Under the pieces are notes generated by a model. It searched no databases. It had not been told where the DNA came from and saw nothing but the letters and a program-made list of their open reading frames with translations. This document shows, piece by piece, positions 25,458 to 37,172 of a stretch of DNA of 64,000 bases (positions within the stretch are counted from its first letter, which is position 1; each line of letters starts with the position of its first letter). The stretch covers positions 310,001 to 374,000 of the forward strand of contig ML769397.1 of the NCBI GenBank assembly GCA_009733575.1, read 5' to 3'. A program made the translations under genes and the position numbers. The stretch comes from Gymnopus androsaceus JB14. Taxonomy: Eukaryota > Basidiomycota > Agaricomycetes > Agaricales > Omphalotaceae.

Positions 25458-28400
25458 ATGACTAGCGGTACCGGCACTTTACTCCATGCACACTTTCATC
25501 TTCGTAACCAGCAGGCGTTCCAGCGCTTGCTCGCTTCGAATACCAATGCTTCGTCAGGAGATTCCGCAGGGATAAGCCTTGGGACCAGTCCCAGTCGCTC
25601 ATTCAAATCCAAGGCCGACGATAGGATCGATATAAATGCCAGAGATGGTTTTGGTCGAACCGTATTGCATCTTGCTAGTGCTTCAATCGACGCTTCCAGC
25701 GTAGAATATGTCAGGTTATTGCTCAAGCATTCTGGAATCAATGTCAACTTGCAGGATTGGGAAAGTCATTGGACAGCACTTCATCGGGCCATATATGTTG
25801 GCAATTTGGGCGTAGTGTGAGTTTTAGTACTCTTCGGTTCATCTTTTGTCTGACTAAATGTCCCCAGGCTTTTACTACTTCAGCACTTAAATACCGATAC
25901 AACATTGAAAGACCTTGAAGGCTACACTGCTTTCGACCTATACAACTCTACAGTAGAAGGAACGAAACCTGAACCTTCTCTGGGCCCTGCTACATCAACA
26001 TTATCTCCGATTCAGGCAGTCGCAGGTGCTGAACTTTTCACTTGGGGTGCCAACAGGTTAATTTAAATACATAACCTTATCTCGTGTTGCTCATGTTATT
26101 TCTTGCAGGAACGCTTCATTGGGTCAGGGCGACAGCTCCGACCGTACCTCCCCAGATCAAGTTCCCGTCCCTCGTCTTATGCTTCCTCGCACCGACACTG
26201 TCCCCGTCGAAGATCGTTTCTCCCGCGCAGGAGTCCGACAGGTCAAGATGGGTAGATTGCACACTGGAGTCATCTCTACAACACCCTCCTCCGCTGGATC
26301 TACAGGGCCGACGCTTTCTCTATGCGGTTTCGGTTCTGGCGGACGTCTTGGAGTGACACAGCACACGCAGTATGCCCTGAGACCTCTGTCCTGGGCTGGC
26401 GCTTCTCAATCCCAATCTACTCCATCGAGAGCCAACGCCAGGCTCAAAGTGATCTCTGTTGCTTTAGGCCAGGATCACACTCTTGCATTGACAGAGAATG
26501 GCGAAGTTTATTCTTGGGGCTTGAATCGGTTTGCTCAACTAGGCTACAACATTGACGATGGATCTGCTGCAGCGCAGGTCTTTTCGTTGAATGAACCCTT
26601 GGAATTCATCCCACATGCTAACCCGACTCTTTCTTCGAACGGAGAGCAGATTCAGCTTATACCTCGACGTGTTTATGGACCATTGAAGAAGGAATTTGTT
26701 CTGGGTGTCGCTGCATCCAAATGTGCAAGCGCTTGCTGGGTTCGCGACGGATTCGACGGCGCTGGCGGGGGAGGAAACATCTATACTTGGGGATTAAATG
26801 GTGGTCAGTTGGGATATGATAGGACGACTACCGGGACCTCAACACAGGTTCAGGTTTTACCTAGGAAAGTAACCAAGATTACTAGACCTGTTGTTCAAAT
26901 CGCACTCGGAGAGAGTGCAATGGCATGCCTTCTGGGCGGCGCTGGAGGTTTAGGAGGCGGGTGGAAGGGTGATGTCCTGGTTGTCTGGGGCGATCGAGTA
27001 GGACGGGTCAGGTAATTAACTTGCACAACTCCATAGCACTATCAGTTCTTAATCTTCCGTTTAGCTTCCCGCTACACACGTTCCCCTCACCAATTACGCC
27101 ATACCGGCCTCCTCAGGCGCTCAAATCCACTCGCATTGTCAAAATAGTATGTTCGGACGAGACTCCTCCGCCTTTTTCTCTCGGTTCTTTGTCCTCTTCC
27201 TCAAATGCTCCTTCGACATCCGGATCACCGCACACATCATCCACGTCCAATCTTGCAGCAATGCTCGGCTCTCAGTCGAATGCTACTACAAGCCACAATC
27301 ACGTCAACTTTGCTTGTGTATCAGAGGGGGGAGAAGTTTTTGTTTTTGGTGTACCTGGTGTTCCTCCTGTTGGTGCGCTAGGATCGAGTGACGGGGATTT
27401 GGACGGCAATGGGGTGTCTGGATCTGGTATCGCGCTGGCGAAGATCATTAAGCCCCAACGGGTTTGGGCGTTAAGAAGGGGTCTCATTAGTGCAGTAAGG
27501 GTGAGTTTTCGACGTACTCTGTATTCGGAAGCATAACCTAATTGATATCATCCTATAGGACGTCGCTATTGGTGTCGAGGGCTCACTTATCGTGTGCACG
27601 GATTCTGGCACGTTTACGTCCGTGCACGTTCTTCAGCTTCTGAAGCGACTTTTGGTGGCCTTTCTGCGCCGTCTAAAGGCTCCGGTGGCGGTGGCGGAAG
27701 ATCGCAAAAGTTTTCTCGAATCCCATATCTTCAACGTATCGTTGGGGTATGTGCTAGTAGCACCGGAGCCTTTGGTGCGTTGAGGGTTGATGCGGATGTA
27801 AAGTCTATTGCGTGGCCGGTAATGGAGGATGGAGGAGTCGATGGAGAAGAAAGACGGTCGGGAGTTGAAGAAGCTGCTGATGCTCGCAAGGGATGGGATC
27901 TTGGTACCAACTGTCTCATGTTTCTTGTGTGTTCCTTTACTCATTTTTGTATCTTTATAGTGGACGATATGAAGAGCATTATCCCGTGGATGTGGATGGA
28001 ATCGGTAGACTCTCCGTTGGATAAGGAGTGGTTGAACGACTCGAGCAACGCAACTGCTGGTCCACCGTCTATTTCGATGCCCACGGAGATGAGCAGTGCA
28101 CGTAGTCATTCGCAGAGAAGCGGGATGACAATGGCGAGGAGTACTGACGATGACGGAGACTCGGATATCAACAAGGACGTCAAGTCATTGCGGGAGCTAT
28201 GTGCTCTGGTAGAAACGCCGCATAAGGATTGGTCCTTGGGGAAGCTACCTTACGGTGCTGACCTTTTGATATCCGTGCAGTCCGATAATTCCTCGTTTGG
28301 AACCAAGAAGGGTCGGAGCAAAACTAGAATCTTTATCAGCGTTTCCCCGCTTTTCCTTCCCCATACACGGTATCATTTTATGCGCAAGATCGACCACCAT

Positions 28401-31021
28401 GTCCAACACTCTCTTATCTCCTTCAGAGTCCATTCTGGACTGTAAAGGAGATGCTCGTTCTACCTCGCCTTCCCCAAAAATCATATCCATCTCACCCGAA
28501 TCGGTTAACAAGACTGCCAATCCCATCCGAAATATCATTTTCAGTAATTTTCATCCTCTTGCCGTGCTTATCCTTATGCACTATTTATATACCGACCAAC
28601 TCATCTGCATCTGGGATCGACGCGTTTCCACTGGTGTCGCTTCACAAACGTCTTCATCGAGCTCGAGTGTCACCCCAGCTCTCGGAGCGCAGATTAAATC
28701 CGAGCTCCAGATACTGGCTAAAACGCTTGTGCTTCCGGAGATGTTCAAAGCGATGGAGAGCGTCACAAAGAGGCCGGTGAAGGAACTCTTCGCAAAGATC
28801 TTACTGTGGTTTGGAATTCCAATAACCAGCTCGCGCTAGCCTCCACTCATGCATCGTTCACACCCTGATGTTGTGCTACAATTGGCAGAAGGACGTCAAG
28901 TCCATGCACACTCGACCATCTTGCGAGCTCGGTCTGTGTATTTTGACGATTTCTTGAGCGAAGAGGAGTGGACGAGGCTTCGCAGAGGTCAGGGAAATGT
29001 GTTGAAGGTGAATCTGCAGCATATGCGATTCGGTGTAATGGAATATATGATGAAGTGGTTGTGCTGTGGTCAAACTGAAGGGCTTTTTGGCTCACTCGGT
29101 GAATCCGTTCGCTCTTTAGCCATCGAGCTATCTGATGATTTTTCTCCCCACAATTCAGACTTTGCTCAAAATGTCGATTCTGTACTGGAATTCCTGTTCG
29201 AGGTCATAGCTGTCGCAGTCAGTTTTCAGTTCTTTTCCTTTGGATATTCATGCTGACTGTATTCATGTAGAATGAGCTACTACTATTCCCTTTGGTGCTC
29301 CTTACATCCCAGCTTGTTCTCAAGTTCTTGAACATTCATAATGCTTGTTACATTCTATCCGAAGCCTCGCATTATCATGCATATGAGCTGGTATCCTCCG
29401 TCGAGGCCTACATCTCGGAAAATCTGGAAACATTCTTGGAGAGTCATATGTTGGAAGATCTCAGTCCGTCGCTTGTTAAGCACCTTTCCGCTTTCATTCG
29501 AACGCGACAAGAAAACAAGGCGATGGTCGTTCGGAGCAATATGTTGGTCAACCACGCTATGAGCAAATGGCAAAAAATGGCTAGAAGACCAAGATATTCC
29601 AGTTATCTTTATTCCCAGCACGAAAAAGCAACGAGAAAGGAAATCATCGCAGGCTTTCAAATTTTCATCGTCTCCTCCATCACCCTCGCCGCTCTTGAGC
29701 ACTTCGTTTGGCCATCAAAGAGAGCTCGGAAAGAGTGCACACAGTAGCCCTGTTATTGGCCCGCGATTTTCTACCAGTCCGGGGTTGAAACCCCAAGCTC
29801 CGATTCCCGAATCGGACGACATTTTCGACATGGATGAAATGGATATTGGTCTCCATCCATTGATCCTGCTGAGGCGCGTCTTTCTTCGGGAGGTTCATCC
29901 GGACCTTCACCAGCCTGGAAGGCGTCTTCCATTCCTCGGTATGTGTTTCTGAATCTCATGACTACAGATTGTTGTGAGGCTGATTGTGATTGATTAATCT
30001 ACAGTGTCGATATGCGATCTGTTATGGCAGAAGCAGCTATTGCCTCGGAAAAGTCTACTCAGATATACACGACTCCCCAGGCTAGAGGTTCTCCTAGCGA
30101 TGGAACGCCGTTCAGCTCGGTTCGGTTACGACGTGCAGGCTCCTCACAGACCCGACTATCCTCGGCTTTTGATCTGCCTTCCACCCCGCCGAGTCCGTCT
30201 CCCGTTCCTCGGCCAAGCGGGTCGCCCTGGAAGACAAGTTCGGCGGCGGCGGCGGCAACGAGTGCCTTCCCCGCATTGGGTAGTTCTCCTGCACCTGCTT
30301 CAAAGCCTAGAGAGTCTCCTGCATCGTCCAATGCACGACCTCAACTACAGGCTTCAAACTCTAGTTTGGCTACCGTACCCACTCTTGGTCCTGTATTCTC
30401 ACCCTTGCGGCAGCCTGTGGCTAAATCTCAGACAAATGTGCCTCGTAGAGTCCCGTATGTATTTATAAACTGTTCCACTGAATGCTCACTAAAAAAAAAT
30501 ATTGATGCTTTCAGAAGCAATAGTACTCCCAAGGCCTGGGTCTCCGCTCCTGTGCACGAACCTCTTCCGCCAACATTAAGTAATACAGCCGGGAAGGGAA
30601 TGTCATTTATCGAGATACAACAACTTCAACAGGAGCAAGTTGTTGGCATCACCAAGGACAAGCGTTCGCTGTTGGAGATTCAACAAGAGGAGCAGGCTAA
30701 GCGTGAAGAAGATGAGTTCCTCAAGTGGTGGAATCAGGAGGAAGAAAGGGTTCAGCTGGAGGCACAGGCCCTTGCACAGATGCAATCTAGAGGAAGTGAG
30801 AAGCGTGAGGGAAGTAAGACCCAGCAGAGGAAAGCGAAGAAAGGTAAAGGGGCTGGAACACCTAATGCTAGTAAGGGTGCTGGCAGAGAGTCCGCCGTTG
30901 CATCAGGCTCGCAGGAGGTCAATCAGAGTGGACGTGGCCCAAGTTCGAATTCTAGAAGGGACCTTAGAGGGAAGAGAGGTGCACCTCCCACGTCCTCGGG
31001 CCCCTCTCCCGGTATGTGTTA
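25458..31021 (+). CDS. Ankyrin-RCC1-BTB protein, IBtk/Btb1-like, with single-base frame changes
   Basis: The order of ankyrin repeats, RCC1 blades and BTB domains matches animal IBtk (inhibitor of Bruton kinase, a Cul3 substrate adaptor) and fission yeast Btb1. Starting at 25458: ankyrin repeats (FGRTVLHLASASID, HWTALHRAIYVGNLG), RCC1 repeats (LFTWGANR, VISVALGQDHTLALTENGEV, YTWGLNGGQLGYD), a linker with YLQRIVGVCASSTGAFGALR, BTB 1 (FPIHGIILCARS, 28360-28840) and BTB 2 (DVVLQLAEGRQVHAHSTILR, 28869 on). A BACK-like helical part follows, then a charged C-terminus (30010-31021) with Gln/Glu/Lys coiled coil and basic repeats. The frame changes without room for an intron near 27613, 28787 and 29572, and perhaps near 28300. 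These are discussed as a finding. A further short exon after the GTATGT at 31014 is possible. Confidence 0.8.
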
Positions 31022-31339
31022 GATATGATTATACATTTCACAGGGCATTTAATGGAACCATATAAGTATGATGTAGTTACTCAGTATGGTCTTGATACAC
31101 ATGTATATACTTCTTGCATCATCAGTATAGATCGCTTCGGATATTTTTAATGCTTGCATGCTTCCAGCGCAGCTTGGAATACTAGTTACGTACCCGGTTA
31201 ACATTTTTTGGCCCTGCTTGCATCAAAAAAAATGAGCAGGCTAACTATTGAGATGATGGTGTCAGAAAGAAAGGATAAAGGATAACATCTCATTGGATGG
31301 TGTGAGGCTCTTGCCAACTGATGCACCATATAACTTTCA

Positions 31340-31591
31340 ATGTCTTCGCTTTTTCAGGTGGGCAATGATCACCGCGCTCACACCTTCTCTTTCGAATTTT
31401 CTCTCTCTCCGCTTCAGCCCACCAAACTCCTGAAGAAGGCATCTCGTTGTGTGAGGCGCGTTTTCACCGTGATTCTCAGAATGATTCCGTGGGACCAGCG
31501 AAGACGGATAGCTTCAAGCAAGCCCCAGGTGAGAGTTCCTTCACGGTCCACTATTAGCGTGTCATCCGATTCATTCCTTCGTACGAGATGA
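31340..31591 (+). CDS. Small basic hypothetical protein
   Basis: An open frame of 83 codons begins MSSLFQVGNDHRAHTFSFE and ends in a basic, Ser-rich tail (SRSTISVSSDSFLRTR). It is placed between the IBtk-like gene and the sulfotransferase array on the same strand. The composition is not low-complexity, but no domain is recognised and it could be part of an untranslated region. Confidence 0.3.
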   Translation: MSSLFQVGNDHRAHTFSFEFSLSPLQPTKLLKKASRCVRRVFTVILRMIPWDQRRRIASSKPQVRVPSRSTISVSSDSFLRTR

Positions 31592-31805
31592 TTTCATTCT
31601 AAGGAACGGCTGTGGAAGTACGGAACGGGAGAAATAAATGTTCGTTGCACTGACGGTTCTTCCTAAGTTTCTTTTGTCGTCATATTCCTTCCACTCGTCA
31701 TAGAGTAACTTTCCATTCTACCTTATTTGAAGGGCCCCTGAATTCCCAATTCTATAAATTGTGGCCACCGTATCCCACCCTCGAAAAAACTGAAAGCCCT
31801 CAGCA

Positions 31806-33091
31806 ATGCGTCCAACACCCGACCAGTCTCGCGCTCACATTTTCCTGTATTCCCACCTCCGAACCAGGTCGAATTTGTTTATGCGTTTACTGGAGACCCA
31901 TCCCATTGTTATGGAAAAGCTATATCCATTCAAGGATGCCTTTATGAATGGTCCGGAGTGCCAAAACGCTACTTCGACTAAACAAGGTCGTGCTATGGGT
32001 ATCGGAAAGTCCTTGGAAGAGTTTGAGGAGGCTTTTGCGAGCACTACGTTCCAGGCAGGTTTAGATGCCATGGAGAAAACCCTCGCACAAGCCGAATATG
32101 AGGTACATAGCGGAGTTACGGTGCTAAAGTTCATCGTCATGCTAATCCCTAATCCCATTACAGGGAAAAACTGCAGTGATCAAAGAACACACATGTTTCA
32201 TGCTGGATTCCAACACACTGAACAGCAACATATGCTGCAAACGAGAGGAGAGGCCTCGACCTGTAATTGTGGACCATCAACTTGATCAGATAGATACGGG
32301 AATAGGAAATGACCTGAGACTTGTTGAACGAGTAGAGTTTCCCGCCCCCAACCCCACGCTCCTTCCAGATCGCCTTACAGTCACTTTAATCCCCGTCTTG
32401 ATGATTAGGCATCCAGCATATACATTTCCGTCGGCTCTGCGTGCATCCTCGTCATTTGGTGCAAAGGTACGTGACTATTCCTCTACACCGGTTTTCCATT
32501 TCTAAAAACCCAACTTCCAAAATAGGTTTTCGATCCTGATTTTTCCATCATAGCGACATACCGTTGGCAAAGGATCGTCTTCGACTTCTATCGCGGATAC
32601 TACGACAAGGAATACAAAGATTGCCCTAGACGAAGGCACTGGCCGATCGTGGTGGATGGAGACAGCTTGGTGAATGATACGAAGGGTCAAATGACAAGGT
32701 TCTGCGAATTGGTCGGTTTGGAAGCGTCCAAAATCCAGTACTCGTGGGATCCACATTATGTAAAGCGGAATGCAGTCTGGGACGCTTTCACAAAGGTAAA
32801 TGCAAGTTTTATCGTGAAATATGGCCCACGAACTAAGCATCGATATATCATGAAGGTTGCTGAAGAGTCCAACGGTGTGATAAAGACTTCGGTGAGCATT
32901 AGATTCCAGAGTGGCAGAGCACAGATAGTTGACTGATCTTATAGACCATTAAACCACCCAACCTGGCGGAAGAAATCAAGAAGTGGGAGAAGGAGTGGAA
33001 TGCAGCAATAGCCCAAAAATTGAAGGAATTCGTCGAGCTGGCCATGGAGGATTATGATTACCTATCACAGCATCTGATGACGGAAATATAG
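31806..33091 (+). CDS. Sulfotransferase-like P-loop protein, array copy 1 (divergent)
   Basis: Five exons (31806-32102, 32164-32466, 32526-32795, 32856-32891, 32945-33091) splice in phase to 350 residues. The N-terminal FLYSHLRTRSNLFMRLLETH matches the sulfotransferase 5'-phosphosulfate loop pattern (basic-x-x-Arg-Ser at a strand-helix turn). LMIRHPAYTFPSALRASS matches the 3'-phosphate-binding strand with Arg and a downstream Ser. HWPIVVDGDSLVNDTKGQM and IQYSWDP follow. The C-terminus is a charged helix (EEIKKWEKEWNAAIAQKLKE). The family would transfer sulfuryl groups from PAPS to a small acceptor; neither the acceptor nor activity can be told from sequence. It differs from copies 2-5 in sequence and has two extra introns. 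A TATAAATT lies 54 bp before the ATG. Confidence 0.8.
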
Positions 33092-33607
33092 GGTTAAACT
33101 GTATAAAATGGACTTTCGAAATTGCATCATTAAAGTAAGCTGAATTTCTAAATGGATCTTCGAGCTGCTCGGTCAAGAACAACATGAAAGAAGAATCTTT
33201 GATGAAAGTGGTATCAGGGAATCCTAGCTTGGTGACCCGCCTTCTAGAGGGGACTGCTTTAGGCCTAGAGAATCCTCCAGCGGAGCGTGTCAGCACTTAT
33301 TAACACTCTCCAGAGTCTCTGCACACAATTTAGGCAAGCCTTGAGGCATGTAATGCGCCGCAGTAATATTGAGCAGCATTGATGGAAAGATTTGAGAAGC
33401 AATGTTTCCGGAGTCGGCCTGTACTCGCCATTTCCACTCCACGCCACGAATACTTCAACCGCGCTGGCCTCTCCTAAGTTTCACGTTGACGCGTTTATCC
33501 GACGAGCCACGTAATTGTATACTGTATGTTCCTTGGAAAAAACAATATCGTTATGTATTTAAAGAGGTTTAAGGAGAACAGATTTCTTACATTCACGACT
33601 GCGCATC
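33092..33607. other. Intergenic region before array copy 2
   Basis: No gene is supported. The right end holds the promoter block described separately. The left part is the presumed 3' flank of copy 1. Confidence 0.6.
33481..33563 (+). promoter_or_regulatory. Conserved promoter block of array copy 2
   Basis: GTTGACGCGTTTATC at about 33485, then CCTTGGAAAAAACAAT, then TATTTAAA at 33556, 52 bp before the ATG. The same elements in the same order precede copies 3, 4 and 5. Confidence 0.6.
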
Positions 33608-34737
33608 ATGTCTGCTCCCACCGCCAGCTCCGAGGTCCATACCAAGATTTTCGTCTATTCACATCCTCGAACCAGATCCAACCTGTTTATGAAACTGCTG
33701 GAAACTCATCCTCAAGTGGTGGGGAAACAATATCCGTTCATGTTTGCATTCCAGAATGGTCCTGAAGCACAATGGTCTCCGGAGAAGGTAGCGGGGCGAC
33801 TCAAAATGTCAGGACTAACCAAAGAAGAGTTCGCAAAAAAGTTCAATGTGACGTACCAATCGGGTTTGGACGATATGGAGAAACGACTCGCCAAGGCCAA
33901 TGCGGAAGTACGTTCCTAAGGCTCCCCTCCAAACGTCTACAACTGAAGCTTAACGCATTGCAGGGAAGGGTCTGTGTTATAAAGGAACACACCTATCATA
34001 TGTTTGAATCGAAGCTGATAAACGCAAACATTTCCTGTCCCCGACCTGAAACGCCACGCCCGGTCATTATGGATAAAAAGTTCGACGTGGTTGGTTCAGA
34101 AGAAGAGGTGGACATTAGCTTCCCGATCCCCAACCCCTCCTTGTTACCTGACCGCATCATCGCCTCCGTTTCTCCCGTTATCATCATCCGACACCCAATG
34201 TTCACTTGCCCTTCTTTTGCGCGCGCAACGTCCGTATTAGGCGACACTGTATTCGATACACACTTTACAGTCATGGCATCGTATCGCTGGCAGAAAATGA
34301 TCTACGAGTTTTATCGAGCGTACTACGATAATATTGATCCAGAGGGGAAGAAGGACTGGCCCGTTGTCATTGACGGAGATAGGCTGATACAAGATACGCA
34401 GGGCCAGATGAAAAAGTTCTGCGCATTGATTGGAATGGATGAATCCCTGGTGAAATATTCCTGGGATGCATCCAATGCCAAGATTGATAAAGCTCACCAG
34501 GCTTTTGTTGGTACCATTGAGCAATCTACAGGTATAATTCGAGGATTGGTGAGTAAAACCAAGTCGTCGGAAGGTATTTGATTCTTAAAGATTGAACAGG
34601 ATGCCTCGAATACTACGCTTGAGGAGGAAGTGAAGAAATGGACGGAGGAGTGGGACGAAAATGTTGCTCAGAAAATAAAGACGGAAGTTGAATCTTCTAT
34701 GGAAGACTATGAGTATCTCTTGAAATTTAGTATATGA
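33608..34737 (+). CDS. Sulfotransferase-like P-loop protein, array copy 2
   Basis: Exons 33608-33907, 33964-34548 and 34600-34737 give 340 residues with all phases kept. The phosphosulfate-loop region is VYSHPRTRSNLFMKLLETHP (about residues 16-35). The middle exon carries CVIKEHTYHMFES, PNPSLLPDRIIASVSPVIII followed by RHPMFTCPSFARATS, and DWPVVIDGDRLIQDTQGQM. The C-terminal exon begins DASNTTLEEEVKKWTEEWDE. Only two introns are present; the coding sequence runs without interruption through the site where copy 1 has its second intron. Soluble, with no signal peptide or membrane segment, so probably cytosolic. Confidence 0.85.
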
Positions 34738-35551
34738 GTACGTAGCTTCACTTCGGTGAGAATTCAACAGAGATTAAGTACCTACCAGAGAATAGGTAAA
34801 TATGGATTAAAATGGCAATGGAACGGACGTGAGCTCCCCGCTTGCGAAACAGTTTAACCGGCTAAATCACAAACCAAAATACTTGCCTACGCGATACCGA
34901 ATGGCCGGTCGTTCGAAAGCAGCGCGTGGATGGAGTTACAGCGCAAAGCGCTCAATAAGGGAACAGGGTTTATGTTGTCATTGGAGGAGCAAGGAAGTTG
35001 ACGTTGAAGGATTTTGGAATTTTGTTGTGGGAACCCGGAAGATTAAAAGCAGTCGATAATCGAGGAGATACAGCTACAGTTTATCATCGAATTGAGTCAG
35101 CCTCAGTCTTAGATCGGAAGCCAGAGGCCTTGTAAGAGGAGATGTCGAGACTAGTAGAGCAAGTAATGACCGTTGTAAGTGTGTACTGGAATAGGCCGGC
35201 CCGCCGGCAACTGCAACTCATCGTGAGAGTTATTCGTAGGGAACCTACTGATCAGCGATTCGAAAACAATGACGGAGCAAGTTGACGAATTTCATTGTGG
35301 GAGGCGCCGAAGATTGAAAGCAGTCGATAATCGATATATCAATTATGATCGAAGCTGAACTCGCCAGAGGCCCTGTCAAAGGAGTGAATAATTGCAAGTA
35401 TAACAGGACTAAGGGGCTTGAAGAACGATTTCCACACGTTGACGCGTTTATCTGATGAACCTGTTCTATGACGGTGTCCTTGGGAAAAACAATGTCCGCT
35501 ATGTATTTAAAGAATTTCGAGGGGTTGCACTTACATCTACGACTGCGCACC
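34738..35551. repeat. Array spacer with internal duplication
   Basis: Two related stretches occur in this spacer. One at about 34980-35080 has GGAGCAAGGAAGTTGACG and GAAGATTAAAAGCAGTCGAT. The other at about 35270-35400 has GGAGCAAGTTGACGAATTT, GAAGATTGAAAGCAGTCGAT and CCAGAGGCCCTGTCAAAGGA. Related sequence recurs at 36845-36990 and weakly at 38415-38470. The spacer thus duplicated along with the genes. No gene is seen. Confidence 0.65.
35436..35511 (+). promoter_or_regulatory. Conserved promoter block of array copy 3
   Basis: CACGTTGACGCGTTTATCTG at about 35436, CCTTGGGAAAAACAATG, and TATTTAAA at 35504, 48 bp before the ATG. Confidence 0.6.
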
Positions 35552-36677
35552 ATGTCTGCTCCTACCGCTAGCTCTCAGGCTCATACTAGGATTTTCCTCT
35601 ATTCACATCCTCGAACCAGATCCAATTTGTTCATGAAACTAATGGAAACCCATCCTGAAGTCATTAATAAACACTATCCATTCATGTTTGCATTCTTGGA
35701 CGGTCCTGACGCATCTGAGGAGACGAGGGTGAATCGGGTCAAAGCATCAGGGCTAACCAAGGAAGAGTACAACAAAAAATATAAAGATGTGACATACCAG
35801 ACGGGTTTAGACGATATGGAGAAACTATTTGCTAAGGCCAGTGCAGAGGTACGCTTCCAAGACTCTCTCGTCAGAAACAAAGCTGAAGCTCAACGTATCG
35901 CAGGGAAAGATCTGTGTTATAAAAGAGCACACCTATTATATGCTTGAACCGAAACTCATAAAAGCAAACATTTCCTGTCCCCACCATGAAATGCCGCGCC
36001 CAGCCATGGTCGACAACAAGTTCGATGTAGTTGGTTCAGGAAAGGATGTGGACATCAATTTCCCGATCCCCAACCCCTCCTTGTTACCTGATCGCATTGT
36101 CGCCTCCGTTTCTCCAGTCATCATCATCCGACACCCAATGTTCACTTTCCCTTCTTACGTGCGTGCATCGTCCATTTTCGGTGCCACTGTTTTCGATACA
36201 GAATTTATGATCATGGCAACCTGTCGTTGGCAAAGGATGGTGTACGACTTTTATCGCGCGTACTACAATAATATTGATCCAGAGGGGAAGAAGGATTGGC
36301 CTGTTGTCATTGATGGAGACAAGCTGGTACAAGATACGCAGGGCCAGATGAAAAAGTTCTGCGCATTGACTGGGATGGATGAATCCCTGGTGCGATATTC
36401 TTGGGATGCATCCAATGTCAAGCTAGATAAAATCTTGCATGCATTCATTGGTACTATTGCAGAATCTACATGCGTAATTCGAGGATTGGTGAGTAAAAGC
36501 AAGTTATCAGAGGTAATTTGATTCTTACAAGTTGAATAGGACGCTTCGAATACTACGCTTGAGGAGGAAGTGAAGAAATGGACGGAAGAGTGGGACGAAA
36601 ATGTTGCTCAGAAAATAAAGATGGAAGTTGAATCTTCTATGGAAGACTATGAGCATCTCTTGAAATTTAGTATATGA
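35552..36677 (+). CDS. Sulfotransferase-like P-loop protein, array copy 3
   Basis: Exons 35552-35848, 35904-36488 and 36540-36677 give 339 residues. Landmarks: LYSHPRTRSNLFMKLMETHP, DVTYQTGLDDMEKLFAKA, PVIIIRHPMFTFPSYVRASS and DWPVVIDGDKLVQDTQGQM. The C-terminal exon is nearly the same as in copy 2. Exon sizes equal those of copy 4 exactly. No frame damage. The same family reasoning applies as for copy 2: the P-loop and 3'-phosphate strand are conserved, the acceptor is unknown. Confidence 0.85.
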
Positions 36678-37172
36678 GTATCGTAGATTCACTTTGGTGA
36701 AACTTCGATAGAAATTACTAGAGAATAGGTAAATATGGATTCAAATAGGAATGGGACGGACGTTTCTTGTTTGTGTAACAGTTTAATCAGACAAACCACA
36801 AACCAAAATACAAAAAGCAGACGTCAAGTGCTCAATAAGGGAACAAGGAGCAAGGAAGTTGACATTAGTTGCCCCGTAAGGAATCTTGTTGTGGGAAGAT
36901 TGAAAGTAGTCAACAATCGAGGAAGTACAGCTATCAATTATCATTGAACTTGAACTCACCAAAGGCCCTGCCAAAGGAGTGAATATGAAGACTAGGGATA
37001 ACATCTATCTGACGGAATTACAAGTATAACAGGACCAAGGGACTTGAAGACCAAGCACGAGATCCGCATGTTCACGCGTCTACCTGATGAACCTTCTATG
37101 ATGGGAACAAACCATGACCGTTATGTATTTAAAGAGGTTCAAAGAGAACGCTTACATCCACGACTGCGCACC
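36678..37172. other. Array spacer with promoter block of copy 4
   Basis: No gene. It contains a spacer repeat (about 36845-36990) shared with 34980-35400. Near the right end are TTCACGCGTCTACCTGATGA at 37071 and TATTTAAA at 37126, 47 bp before the ATG of copy 4. Confidence 0.6.

Noticed and set aside
32976..33296. Minus-strand open frame over the 3' end of array copy 1
   Set aside because: It is the reverse complement of the conserved C-terminal exon and its flank, with no similarity of its own.
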